A stretch of DNA of 64,000 bases from Cichorium intybus (taxonomy: Eukaryota > Streptophyta > Magnoliopsida > Asterales > Asteraceae). Both the position numbers and the translations under genes were made by a program. Below, piece by piece: positions 1-14,041 of the stretch. The stretch covers positions 5,037,066-5,101,065 of the forward strand of contig CM042011.1 in the NCBI GenBank assembly GCA_023525715.1, given 5' to 3'. The notes under the pieces are model-generated. The model was not told where the DNA came from. It was given only the letters and a program-made list of their open reading frames with translations, and made no database searches. The stretch's first letter is position 1, and the number at the start of each line of letters is the position of its first letter.

Positions 1-191
1 TTGAGGCAAGAGATCTCTGTTGCTTTGCTTCCAAGATTCACTAAAGGTTAGTTTTTCTTGATCTTTCTTTTTAGTTTATTTTTTCTGGCCTACTAGGAAT
101 TGTCATATGTTTAATTAGAAGAAAAACTTAGATCTATATAGGTTGCATGTGAACTTAGAAATTTTAGTTCATAGTTGCAGAAAACCTTTCA
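1..191 (+). repeat. 3' part of the copia 5' LTR (R/U5)
   Basis: Identical to 7080-7270 except at two positions. It ends in CA at 191, immediately before the primer-binding site. The rest of this LTR (about 600 bp, judging from the 795-bp partner) is upstream of the window. Confidence 0.95.
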
Positions 192-192
192 G

Positions 193-204
193 TGGTATCA
201 GAGC
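193..204 (+). other. copia primer-binding site (initiator-Met tRNA)
   Basis: TGGTATCAGAGC begins two bases after the LTR end. This is the standard plant site complementary to the 3' end of initiator methionine tRNA, where minus-strand cDNA synthesis starts. Confidence 0.95.
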
Positions 205-1576
205 ATTTTGATTGTTTTTCTTGTTAAATTGCTATAAATGTGTTCCTAGTAATTAGGGTTTATTGTTCCTAAACCCTAATTAGTGCAAATCGACATCTAG
301 GGTTAGGGTTTTGAAAACCCTAGCCCCTCCCATTGATTTTGGCGATTTTTGTGGATTAACTTAGAAGGTATTCTATTTTTGGTAACTTTAAATTGTTTAA
401 AAGATAAACCTTAAAACCTTTAATCCTAAAAATCGAAATTTAAGGGATTAAGATAGGTTTTAATTAATTTGATTAATTTGATAAAACCTATCTACATTTG
501 AATTAATTTAATTAATTGGTAATTAAAAGATAATTCAAGGATTTAATTTAATTTAGAATTTAATTGTTTTAAATTGGCGAAATTAAACGGATAAAATCCT
601 AAAATATTTTAAAAGGTTTAAAATATCAAATTTAATTAATTTAATTAATTGTTTAATTAAAAGATAATTAAAATCGATTTTATGGTTTAATTTAATAGTT
701 TAAATAGACAATAAATTAAAAGATAAACCAATAACCTATTTTTAAAAGGTTTAAAAATTACATCTTATATATATTATAATTAGGGAGTTATTATTATATG
801 TATAAGATTAAAATGGTTAGTCAAATCATTAGTAGGCCTCATTCACGAAGCTGGTCTATAAAGTGGGTATAAGGAGACTGCCTATAAAATGGCGGTCTAA
901 TGGGTGAACACTCTCACCCACCGCTCGTCTGATCAGTGGAGGGTCGTTAGCCGAACGGGTATGATAGGACCGCCTAATCTCATTAAAAGTATAATGTTAT
1001 TATTCAAAGTACTAGAACCTTTTAAATAAAACCCAAATCTAGCTACTTTAGGAAAAATGTGAATTGGTGCTAACCCATGAAATTGCACATTGCACTTTAT
1101 GAAACATTGGTGGAGCGTGTGTGGTTTACCGGCACGCCAATTGGGGTTCATAAAGAGTTGCAATGGGTTTCTCGGGTGTTGTCATTATTGATGGAGCGTG
1201 TGTGGTTTACCGGCACGTCAATTTGAGATGGCAACTGACCCCGAGAGTACCAAGCTTATTTGCATGGTTATTCACTCCCGGTTTGTGATCCTCGGTATCC
1301 CAGTCACAAACAGTGGGGCACATCCGAGATTAAAACATGCTATTGAACAGTTCAATAAATCTCAATGAATCTAGGAATTCCATTTTAATAAGATTATCTT
1401 TCCGCGGTGGAATTGGCTGAATCGTCATTCGCCTACCTTATAAAATTTACAATATTGATTACGGCATCCCTCTTCGAGATTGTGAATTGTTATTGTAGGA
1501 TCCTAGCCTTATAATTGTTATTGGGTCATTATAAGGATTATTATATACGTCTAATAAAAACTATCTTCTTTTATAG
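205..1576 (+). other. copia untranslated leader
   Basis: About 1.4 kb without a convincing reading frame. Positions 400-760 are very AT-rich, with repeated attaattta-type words. A 31-bp direct repeat (core tggagcgtgtgtggtttacc) occurs at about 1111-1141 and 1192-1222. Telobox-like words (AAACCCTAA, TAGGGTTAGGG) cluster at 268-323 and can partly pair with each other. The leader probably carries packaging and translation signals, but none can be identified by eye. Confidence 0.7.
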
Positions 1577-3247
1577 ATGTCTTCTGCCGAACAATCCGCT
1601 CCCCACTCTAACTCAAATGTTACCTCAATCTTGTCATTATGTTCCAAAGTCACGTTGGACGGTACCAACTATAATGACTGGATCCGTAACATCAAGATGG
1701 CTCTGAGGTTTGAACATAAAGAGTATGTTCTAGAAACCGAGCTGGTTGAAATTGACCATGATAATGCTACTCCCGAAGAAATCACTCAATACGCAAAACA
1801 TACTGATGATGCAACCAAAGTGGCTTGCATCATGATAGCTACAATGAACCCAGAGTTGCAAAGAATATATGAAGACTACTGGCCCTATGAAATGCACAAA
1901 GAGCTGGCGGAAAAGTTCCGCAAGCAGGAGTGCATTGAGAGGCGCGAGGTAGTCAAAGCTTTCACCAATGCAAAGCCTAGAGATGGAGAGTCCATTTGCA
2001 ACCACGTGCAGAGAATGCAAGGGTACGTGGAAAGGCTCCGGAAGCTTGAGATGCCAGTTCACGAGGATTTGGCTGTAGACATAGTGCTGAATTCTCTGCC
2101 TAGTTCATATGACCAGTTCACGCTGGCGTATCATCTGAACAACTCCCAGGCCACTCTGGCCGAACTGCATCGCATGCTCCGCACCGCCGAGGACGGAATG
2201 AAGGGTAAGAGTATACCCGCTGCTAATCAAGCCGTCCTGGCAATTGCTGGTGGAAAAGGGAAGAAGAGAAAGGGCCCTCCTAAACAGAATTGGAGGGAAA
2301 AGGTGCATGTTGGATCGTCCAGCAGCGGCTCCAAACCCAAGACTTCTGGCATTCCTCATAATGCCAATACCAAGGAGGCAGAGTGCTTCTATTGCAAGGA
2401 ACGGGGCCATTGGAAGAGAAGCTGCCCTACATACCTGCAAGACTTGAAGGATGGCAAAGTCAAGCCGACTTCAGCAGGTATTTACACTATCTTTAAAAAC
2501 TCACCATCTTCCAGTTCTTGGGTCCTTGATACAGGATGTGGTTTTCACATTTGTTCTGATTTGCAGGGCCTAAGTGAAAGCAGGGAGGTGGAGCACGGTA
2601 GACTCAACCTGATCATGGGGAATAGGAGATCGTCGCCTGTGACCAAGATTGGGACTTATAGTTTAGTGCTCAGTAGTGGTGTTTGTTTAGAACTTATTAA
2701 TTGTTGCTATTCGCCAGAAATGGCAAGGAATATTATTTCATTTCATGCATTGTTTAGACAAGGATTACAGTTTTCGTTTGATAATAGTAATGGTTCCATT
2801 TCTGTTTTTCAAAATGGTATTTCTGTATTTAATGCTTTACCTTGTGATGGTGTGTATGAAACTGTGCAATGTGTAGACAATTTAGGTCATAGTGTAAACT
2901 TTATTGATTCTTCTAGTGGTGTAGAAAAGGCGTGCTTGTGGCACTGTCGTCTTGGGCACATTAACAAGAAACGCATCGCCCAACTCCAAAAGGATGGAGT
3001 GTTGGAATCATTCGACCTCAAATCGGATGATGTATGCGAGTCTTGTATTTTGGGCAAGATGACTAAATCACCATTCAAAGGGTCATTTGAAAGAGGTGAA
3101 GGTCTTTTGGACATCATACACACAGATGTGTGTGGTCCCTTTAGATCTACCACAAAAGACGGCACGCGGTTCTACGTGACCTTCACTGACGATTTTAGTA
3201 GATACGGGTATATCTACCTAATCAAACACAAGTCAGACACCTTTTAA
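1577..3247 (+). pseudogene. copia Gag-protease-integrase N-part, ended by a stop
   Basis: Encodes 556 residues. Gag (about 1-250) is the helical UBN2/Retrotran_gag_2 type, with LDGTNYNDWIRNIKMAL near the start. A CCHC zinc knuckle (CFYCKERGHWKRSC) lies near residue 275. The aspartic protease motif WVLDTGC follows near 310, then the GAG-pre-integrase zinc-binding motif (WHCRLGH ... CESCILGK). Next comes the integrase core start with the first catalytic Asp (HTDVCGPF) and TFTDDFSRYGY. The start is the first ATG before the Gag homology. TAA at 3245-3247 interrupts integrase, and the same frame continues immediately after it, so this is a single nonsense change and not a frameshift. One long gag-pol frame is normal for copia. 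Confidence 0.93.
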
Positions 3248-5608
3248 AAGTTCAAAGAGTTCAAAAATGAAGTTGAGAATCAATTGGGCAGGAAGATAAA
3301 GATGCTCAGGTCCGACAGAGGCGGAGAGTATCTTAGTATCGAGTTCCTAGACTATCTAAAGGAATGTGGAATAGTTTCACAGTTATCGCCTCCTCGAACA
3401 CCACAGTTGAACGGTGTTGCCGAGAGACGTAACCGAACCTTGTTAGACATGGTTCGTTCCATGATGAGTCGAGCTTCACTTCCCATTCACTTCTGGGGGT
3501 ATGCCTTAGAGACTGCCGCCCACATCCTTAATCTTGTCCCTACTAAGAAGGTTGCTAAGACACCTCATGAGATGTGGACGGAGAAAGTTCCCTCATTAGT
3601 ACATATCAAAGTCTGGGGTTGTGAGGCTTTCGTTAGACGAGAGACTCACGATAAACTCGCAGAGAGAAGCGAGAAATGTTTTTTCATTGGATATCCCAAA
3701 CAGTCATTTGGATACCTGTTCTACAGACCAAGCGAGGACGTGGTCTTTGTAGCGAGACGGGGATTCTTTCGAGAGAGAGAACTCATATTCAAAGAGGACA
3801 GTGGGAGTACCATTAACCTTGAAGAAATTCAAGAGTTACCCGACAATGCAACCTTAGGAGAAACTAGCAACCAACAAGAGGAAGAAGTTCCTGTTGGTCC
3901 GACTGATATATCCTTACCTCTTAGGCGTTCCAGTAGAGTTAGCATGCCACCCGAGTTTTATGGATTCCATATAACTACGGATGGAGATACGTTTGTCAGT
4001 GATAGGACACTGATAAATTTGGATGAACCTGCTAACTACCGGGAAGCGGTGGCGGGCCCTGAGTCTGCCAAGTGGAAAGAGGCAATGGACAGCGAGATCA
4101 AGTCCATGTATGACAATAAAGTTTGGAACTTGGTTGACAATGTACCGGGTCGAAAGACAGTCGGGTGCAAATGGATCTTCAAGAAGAAGACCGACATGGA
4201 CGGAAAGGTACACACTTTCAAAGCAAGACTGGTTGCGAAGGGCTTTACTCAAACCCCAGGGATTGACTATGATGAGACCTTCTCACCAGTGGCTAAGATA
4301 AAGTCAATTAGGATTATGCTGGCCATAGCTGCATTTCATGATTATGAAATTTGGCAGATGGACGTCAAAACCGCTTTCCTTAATGGAAAGTTGACTGAGG
4401 ATGTTTACATGAATCAGCCAGAGGGTTTTGTTGATGCAAAGTATCCTGACAAAGTGTGTAAGCTTGAGAAATCCATCTATGGATTAAAACAAGCTTCTCG
4501 CAGTTGGAATCTTTGTTTCCACGAGAAAGTCAAAGAATTTGGTTTCTTTAGGAGCGAGGATGAGTCTTGCGTATATGTCAAAGCTAGTGGGAGTATAGTC
4601 ACCTTCCTGGTGCTGTATGTAGATGACATACTGCTCATGGGAAACGACGTCCCGACTTTGCAAGATGTCAAGTCTTGGCTCGGGAAGTGTTTTGCCATGA
4701 AAGACCTAGGAGAGGCAGCCTATATTCTCGGGATAAGAATATTAAGAGATAGGAAGAAAAGACTAATTGGACTTAGTCAGAGTACATACTTGGACAAGGT
4801 ACTGAAAAGATTTAGTATGGAAAATTTCAAGAAGGGAGAACTACCAATGCAAAGTAATGCTAAGCTGAGTAAGACTCAGAGTCCAAGTACAGACGAGGAA
4901 ATTGCAGACATGAGTCGGGTACCTTATGCTTCGGCTGTGGGGTCGATCATGTATGCCATGACGTGTACTCGTCCCGACGTGGCCTTTGCCTTGAGCATGG
5001 TCAGTCGATACCAGGGGAACCCTGGTAGGGCACATTGGACAGCGGTAAAAAACATACTAAAGTATCTGCGCAAGACGAAGAACTTTGTCTTAGTCCTTGG
5101 TGGCAGTGATACCTTGAGAGTTGACGGGTATACTGATGCCAGCTTTCAGACAGATAGAGACAATGGTCGGTCTCAGTCAGGCTGGGTATTCCTGTTGAAT
5201 GGGGGAGCAGTGACTTGGAAAAGTTCCAAGCAAGAGACGGTGGCTGATTCAACGTGCGAATCAGAGTACATCGCAGCGAGTGAAGCGGCAAAAGAAGCGG
5301 CTTGGCTGAAGAACTTCATCGGTGACCTTGGAGTAGTCCCGAGTATTCAGGAGCCTGTGGAACTCTTCTGCGATAATGAAGGAGCGGTTGCTTTGACGAA
5401 GGAACCGAGAGATCATGGAAAGTCCAGACACATCGACAGAAAGTACCACTACATAAGACATAAGGTAGAAGAAGGTCACCTCGTAGTGAAGAGGGTATCA
5501 TCAGAAGATAATCCTGTTGATCCACTGACAAAGGCTCTGAGTAGGGTTAAGCACTATCAGCATGCACGACGCATAGGATTAACAGATGATATTAGTTTTT
5601 GTAATTAG
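3248..5608 (+). pseudogene. copia integrase C-part, reverse transcriptase and RNase H
   Basis: Continues the gag-pol frame after the stop at 3245. From 3284 it is open for 774 residues. In order: the rest of the integrase core (LRSDRGGEY with the second Asp; PQLNGVAERRNRTLLD with the Glu), a GKSRH-type linker region, and reverse transcriptase (WKEAMDSEI, GCKWIFKKK, QMDVKTAFLNG, catalytic YVDD in LYVDDILLMG). RNase H follows (YTDASF, SGWVFLLNGGAVTWKSSKQ, ESEYIAASEA, LFCDNEGAVAL), and the frame ends in a DPLTKAL tail. No second lesion was seen. The stop upstream means full-length Pol would need readthrough or a trans source. Confidence 0.93.
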
Positions 5609-6461
5609 ATAGGATTTTGAAACTTGTTGCAATATAAATGTAATTAACTTTGGTGAATTAATAATATAGTTTTGTTGATGAGTATTTGATACTACCATTT
5701 GTTGATTGTTTATTATTGTGTTTCAATTTTGCATGTTTACTTCCTGAGTAATTTAATTATTATTCGAATGTCCACAGTCACTCATACTTCTTGGGAAGTA
5801 AGTATGAATTAAGACTGTCGTGAATTGTTTTGTAGATTGTCTAATGAGTTAGACATAGCAATAAGATTGCTACAATATTCATGAGTACTTAGAAAATAGG
5901 GATTTGAGTATTGGATAAACCCACGCTCAACTGATTGCTTCATGGATTTCATCATAAGCAATGTTGAGACGATAACATCTTTTGATCTTTAAGTAGAGAC
6001 ATATAAGTTATGTTTTACCAAGCGGTTGTTCATTGACAATGCGAAAACGCATCGGTAACACGGTGTTATAAAACGTGTTGTTGTGAATGATTTGACTAGT
6101 AAAAGACATAAGTATATGAGTCAAAACTTATTCGTCCCTTGACCCTGTCGGGAAAACAGATATCTGTAGGCCTTTCGATGATTTTGAAGTTGACTAAAGG
6201 GTTGGCCAACCAGGACTAAATTGACATGGTAAATTGGTAGTCTTAAAGTCATATGCAAATCAGAAATCGGGAAACAGAGAATCAGACAAGGATTGATCTT
6301 AATCCATGTCCTGAGTCTGAAAAATATCTTGTTGGATGGAGGATCATCTGATCACTTATCATTGGACGGAACTGACTAGGTCAGAGTTCGGCATCGGTTT
6401 CTAGGAAGCTACAGTTGCTAATTAGTTAGAGGGTAAATTGGTAATTTTAGTCATAGACTTA
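5609..6461 (+). other. copia 3' untranslated region
   Basis: About 850 bp between the pol stop and the polypurine tract. No open frame or recognised domain. It is AT-rich and non-repetitive at the scale I can read. Confidence 0.7.
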
Positions 6462-6475
6462 TCCAAGTGGGAGAC
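6462..6475 (+). other. copia polypurine tract
   Basis: CCAAGTGGGAGACT directly abuts the 3' LTR start (TGTTGG). Purine-rich AAGTGGGAGA is the usual plus-strand primer in this position in plant copia elements. Confidence 0.85.
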
Positions 6476-7270
6476 TGTTGGATTAGGTGTCTAAGCCATG
6501 ACTAATAATTAATATTTACCTAATTAATAGTAGCATAGTCCATTTGGGTTGCCCTCATAGTTGGAGGATTGGCAGAAAGTCCGGTAGAGAGAAAGGTTGA
6601 TTTATTATGTGATTAATAAATCAATAGAAATTAAATAAATAGTTTATTAATATATTTAAGTGTTAATATATTAATTAGAAACTATAATAATTAATTAGAA
6701 ATTTTTCTGGAATTAATTGGAATTAATTTGGCAGTTAAATTGATTAATTAAAGGTTCAGGGACTAAAACTGTAATTATTCGATAGTTGAGTAAGTGGCAG
6801 TGTTAGTGACCATGTGGTGGCCGAAAATATATATATATAGATATATATATTTTCGAAATATATATATATATATATATATATTATAGATAAATGGTGTTTG
6901 AATGATTAAAATAATAGTTTATCTTAATTCGAATTCAAAAAGGCTTATTTGTAACGATTATCTGATCACCACATGGAGGCTATAAATAGGGAGGCTCTCC
7001 CTAACCCTAAAGCCACGATTTGTACCCTCTTTCTCTCTAGAATTTTCGGCCAAATACCTCCTGCTGGGTGTGACTGCATTTGAGGCAAGAGATCTCTGTT
7101 GCTTTGCTTCCAAGATTCACTAAAGGTTAGTTTTTCTTGATCTTTCTTTTTAGTTTATTTTTTCTGGCCTACTAGGAATTGTTATATGTTTAATTAGAAG
7201 AAAAACTTAGATCTATATAGGTTGCATGTGAACTTAGGAATTTTAGTTCATAGTTGCAGAAAACCTTTCA
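6476..7270 (+). repeat. copia 3' LTR, 795 bp
   Basis: Starts TGTTGGATTAG after the polypurine tract and ends ...CCTTTCA, the same end as the 5' copy. U3 holds a TA-rich palindromic stretch at about 6825-6882. A TATA box is at 6981, and the shared part begins at 7080. Confidence 0.95.
6981..6987 (+). promoter_or_regulatory. LTR TATA box
   Basis: TATAAATAGG in the 3' LTR, about 100 bp before the stretch shared with the visible 5' LTR. It is the likely promoter core of this family. The equivalent in the 5' LTR is outside the window. Confidence 0.7.
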
Positions 7271-7332
7271 TATTTAGCATCATTACAGAGAATATGGCAT
7301 GATTTTTATTTATAAAGTTGCAGCCTTTATAC

Positions 7333-7540
7333 CTTGAACCTGGAAAAAGTGGTCGAAGAGTAGATAATTCAGCCATGATTGCACCCATTGCCCATAAATC
7401 CATGATCAAAATAGAATCAACAAATTAGATTTCACAAATGGTTTAATGAATTTAAAGAAACTTCACCAGAAAGTTCAATCAACTCACCAACAACAGATCC
7501 ATATGTTGGCGACTGGAGAAGCACCTCTGGGGCCCGGTAC
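7333..7540 (-). pseudogene. CDKF/MHK-like protein kinase fragment
   Basis: Two adjoining exon pieces on the minus strand encode kinase subdomains VIII-IX. Exon 7540-7488 follows a good acceptor (tttttatag), reads YRAPEVLLQSPTYGSVV and ends at a GTGAGT donor. Exon 7399-7333 reads DLWAMGAIMAEL, then LRPLFPGS, and ends at a GTATAA donor. Phases match across the intron. This segment matches the plant CDKF-4/MHK (MAK-related) kinases as I know them. The acceptor before the second exon reads GG where AG is expected, upstream kinase exons are absent, and the copia element sits 62 bp into the next intron. Hence it is a dead or captured fragment, not a working gene. Confidence 0.75.
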
Positions 7541-8520
7541 CTATAAAAATCCATATTTAGATAATAATAATATTGATACAATTTTAAGAGTTGTCTTATA
7601 TACATACCGGTAGAGGTGATGTTCCAGCGATGGCTAATGGATGTGATCAAGTTGGTGGCGGAGGTGTTGATGGTGATGACGGCTAGCCTTATCATACCAA
7701 TTACCGAGAATATCACCAGAAAACCTGGATCAATTGTGAATTGGGTTTCATGTAACTAACCGAGATTGATTCAGCAATGAATAATTGGGAATTTTGTAGA
7801 TACAATAACCTAACAAGAACTTAATGGAGACGGGAAGAGAAGAAGAAACAAACAGATTGAACATGATACCGGTAATCAATCTTTTCTCAAGATTAAAACA
7901 AACATCATTGAAATCCTGCAAATTCCAAAAGTTTATAGTCAAGCATTTCAGCAAACACTTACTGTGCACATCGTTGGCCACAAATACAAAGTTTCTGTTG
8001 AACGCCATGCTCAATCGATGGGGATTTTTCGAGAAACATTATACATAGAGAGGAGAAAGGGGTGCATGTAGTTGAACATGGCGAGAATCATGTTAAACCT
8101 GGGTCGGGCAACTTCCGGATAAACCTCAACCTTCGTGAGTAGCTTCTGACTACAGCGCCTACGTGAGTGATGAACCAGAGAGCACAGAAACGAAATGGAA
8201 GGCGGAGGGGGTGAGGCTAGGTAGCGTTTTCATGAGAGAGTAAGTGTAAGGGTAGGGTTATTAAGCGGACGATTTTGCCTTTCGACCCCCATTCAAGGAA
8301 CGTGTGGCTCTTTATTTCAAAATGGAAGAGTCAGAAATAAAAAACCATTTCTTTTGAAAAGCCAATTGCATAATTCCGTCCGTGATATCCGCTTCGTTTT
8401 TTAGTAATCAAATTTTGAAAAAATTACCGCCTGATTTTCATTTCATGCATTAGATGTTGTACTATCTTAAAAATTAAGACATTTGTGCATTAAGATAGTT
8501 GTAATTTATATATGGTTTAT
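7541..8520. other. Unassigned sequence upstream of the kinase relic
   Basis: No recognised gene. On the minus strand a short frame from 8008 (MAFNRNFVFVANDVHS) runs into a GTAAGT donor near 7961. About 200 bp upstream of it look like 5' UTR or coding sequence (higher GC, 8040-8250). This could be a first exon of an unidentified gene or another captured fragment. The homology is not recognised. Confidence 0.3.
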
Positions 8521-8521
8521 A

Positions 8522-8523
<2 letters not shown>

Positions 8524-8611
<88 letters not shown>
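8524..8611. repeat. (TA)n microsatellite
   Basis: About 44 uninterrupted TA units. The apparent IYIYI reading frames over it are artefacts of the repeat. Confidence 0.97.
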
Positions 8612-8616
<5 letters not shown>

Positions 8617-9017
8617 GTTCAAAATAATCCATGCAAATTTTGTGAGACGAGAAGACACAATCCTAGCCACTTATTTTGGAGATCGAAAAAAAAATTAATA
8701 GGCTAAAATAATGAGAATTTTTTAAAAAAATTCTACTAATTTTCGATATTTATTCTATCTAAAAAAATAAAAAATAAAATAAAATAAATCGAAAAAAACC
8801 TAGAAAAATCAAAAAAAATATTTCAGTAGAATGTTGCTGGATGTTGAATATTACACAGAATAGTGTAATATTCTACTAGAATATGAAAAAAAATCGCTAA
8901 ATTTATTTATTTATTTATTTTTTAATTTTTTAATTTTTTTTTGTTTTACATCCAAAATAAGTGGTTAGGAATGCGTCTTCCAGTCTCACGAAATATAATG
9001 GTCTCATATGAACCTAA

Positions 9018-12279
<3,262 letters not shown>

Positions 12280-12299
12280 ACATTGAAGTACAGGTGCAC

Positions 12300-12480
12300 A
12301 AACCAAACCGGTTTTTTTGGAAAACCCAAAATAACCGGAAACCGGTTTTTGTAATAATCGGTTGAGACAAAATTGGTTTAGGTTTAACCGAACCGGCGGC
12401 TTAAGACCGATTGTAGGATATTGTGACGGCCGGTTTTTTTACCCCGGTTTTATAATCGGAAATAACCGGTTTTTTTCCTT
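12300..12480. repeat. hAT left subterminal ACCGG repeats
   Basis: Repeated AACCGGTTTTT, AACCGGAAACCGG and related words in both orientations. Such clustered motifs are the usual transposase-binding sites near hAT ends. Confidence 0.75.
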
Positions 12481-12694
12481 ACCGTTAGAAAACGGGGAAA
12501 TATGAAAAAAATCTGATTTTTGACCATTTTCCAACTGTTTTATAGCCGTTAAAACCCCAAAAAAAAAAAACCATTTTAGCGCTCTATGATTAGTATAAAT
12601 TGGTATTGATTCATTTGGTTTCAATACCCCGCAAAAAACGTTCATTAGTCTCGACGTTTTTCGCATTCTCGATCTATTTTCTTGAAATTTCAAA

Positions 12695-14034
12695 ATGGCT
12701 TCATTACAAGCTTTCGCTTCCGCTTCCGTTGATCGTTTCAGTGTTACAAAAAACTATACCAACGATGATATATTGGAAATCAAAACAACAACGTGAAACC
12801 CCGAAGTTTAGTCAATATTTGATTATTGCATTATGTTAGATCTTGTGAAGAAAGCTCAGTTCAAACGACATGGGAAGTTTTATGCGGCCGCAAGCAACTC
12901 AACTTTGAAAACACACAAAGAAAGTGCGTGCAAAGCGGTCCAACAAAGCAATATCGATCCGACGCAAACTAATATCGGATCCGACGGCGGTTTATTTATT
13001 TATGACAACGATGCGGTACGAGAAGTATTTTGCCAAGTTTGTCATCCAAGAAGCGAAATCCGAAATAATTGTAGGATTTGCAAAATACAATAGTTCGGTG
13101 TCGCTTGCTTGTGACGTTTGGACCGCCCCCACGGAAATGTCAATTCCTACTTAGCCGTTACTGCACATTAGTTCCATCCTGAAAGTTTGTTAATGATGAA
13201 ACGGACCATTTTTTTAAAAATATTTGGTTATCCTCATACCTGTACAAATTTAAGAAAAAATTACAAGACGTTATGGTGGAATATAATTTAGAAGATAAAT
13301 TTTTTTCAATTTCACTTAATGCTTCAAACAACACCAATGTCATCAACCGACTAAAATTAAGACTAAAACCACTTTTAGCTGACGAGTTATTCATACCTGA
13401 TGTGTTGCACATATTATCAATATAAGTGTGCAAGTCGGGTTTCTAGTTTGTGGTGGGTTACGTACGAAATTTAAAAACTTATTATCAACAATTTATGGAT
13501 CAAGTAACGAAAGACAAGCAAATTACCGATATTTTTGTCATCAATGTAACGAACCTTTTTTAGATCCTAACTATGACAATAATAAAATATGGAACTCTAC
13601 TTATATTATGTTTGAAAGAATTTTACGACAAAAACTCAAACTTAACGCTTTTAATGAAATACTTGTCGAAAAACGTCGATCAGTTTCAATCCCCGAATTG
13701 GATTAGGTACTACTTCAAGAACTAACCAATTTTCTACAAGTTTTTAAAGAAGAAACAACCTTATTGTTGGACGTTTACTATCTATAAGTCCTTTCGTTCT
13801 AAATCAAAATTTTATTATGACCGAAAAATGGCAAATTACGATATGTCATCAAATGTAATGTTTTCTAACATGGTTCTTGCAATAAAAATGAAGTTTTTAA
13901 AATATTTTCGGGAATTGTTTTTAATTTTTACATGTGTCACGACCCTAAATCCTACTATAAATGTAGGTAGTGTAATACTTTAATGGGACAAATTGCTGCA
14001 AACTTAGGGTTAAGTGAACTCGAACCACATTTCG
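12695..14034 (+). pseudogene. hAT transposase, N-terminal and central part (broken)
   Basis: Begins MASLQAFASASVD. A BED-type finger follows with two positions lost (AQFKRHGKFY ... SNSTLKTHKES). The core then appears in shifting frames: KFVIQEA, VGFAKYNSSVSLACDVWTAP (the DVW motif), FGYPHT, SLNASNNT, WNSTYIMFERIL, and LNPTINVG at about 13950 followed by GQIAANLGLSELEP near 14000. The order matches plant hAT (RICESLEEPER-like) transposases and the relic at 25055. Several frameshifts and stops are present. The frame is cut by the insertion at 14042 and resumes at 17218. Confidence 0.82.
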
Positions 14035-14041
14035 TTTAAAC

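Larger units (their letters stand above)
1..7270 (+). mobile_element. Ty1/copia LTR retrotransposon, 5' LTR cut by window edge
   Basis: Bases 1-191 repeat at 7080-7270, the end of a 795-bp 3' LTR. Between them lie, in order, a primer-binding site, a leader, gag-protease-integrase-reverse transcriptase-RNase H, and a polypurine tract. Integrase before reverse transcriptase defines Ty1/copia. The two LTR stretches differ at only two of 191 positions (C/T near 104, A/G near 160), so the insertion is recent. The coding frame is open apart from one stop at 3245-3247. The base after the 3' LTR is the T of tattt, the expected target duplication, but the matching left flank lies outside the window. 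The lineage within copia was not assigned. Confidence 0.95.

Noticed and set aside
13935..14034. TGTCACGACCC as the start of a gypsy LTR ending at 17217
   Set aside because: The first 100 bp still align with hAT transposase (LNPTINVG, IAANLGL), so the insertion must begin after about 14034. The flanks also lack a matching 5-bp duplication.
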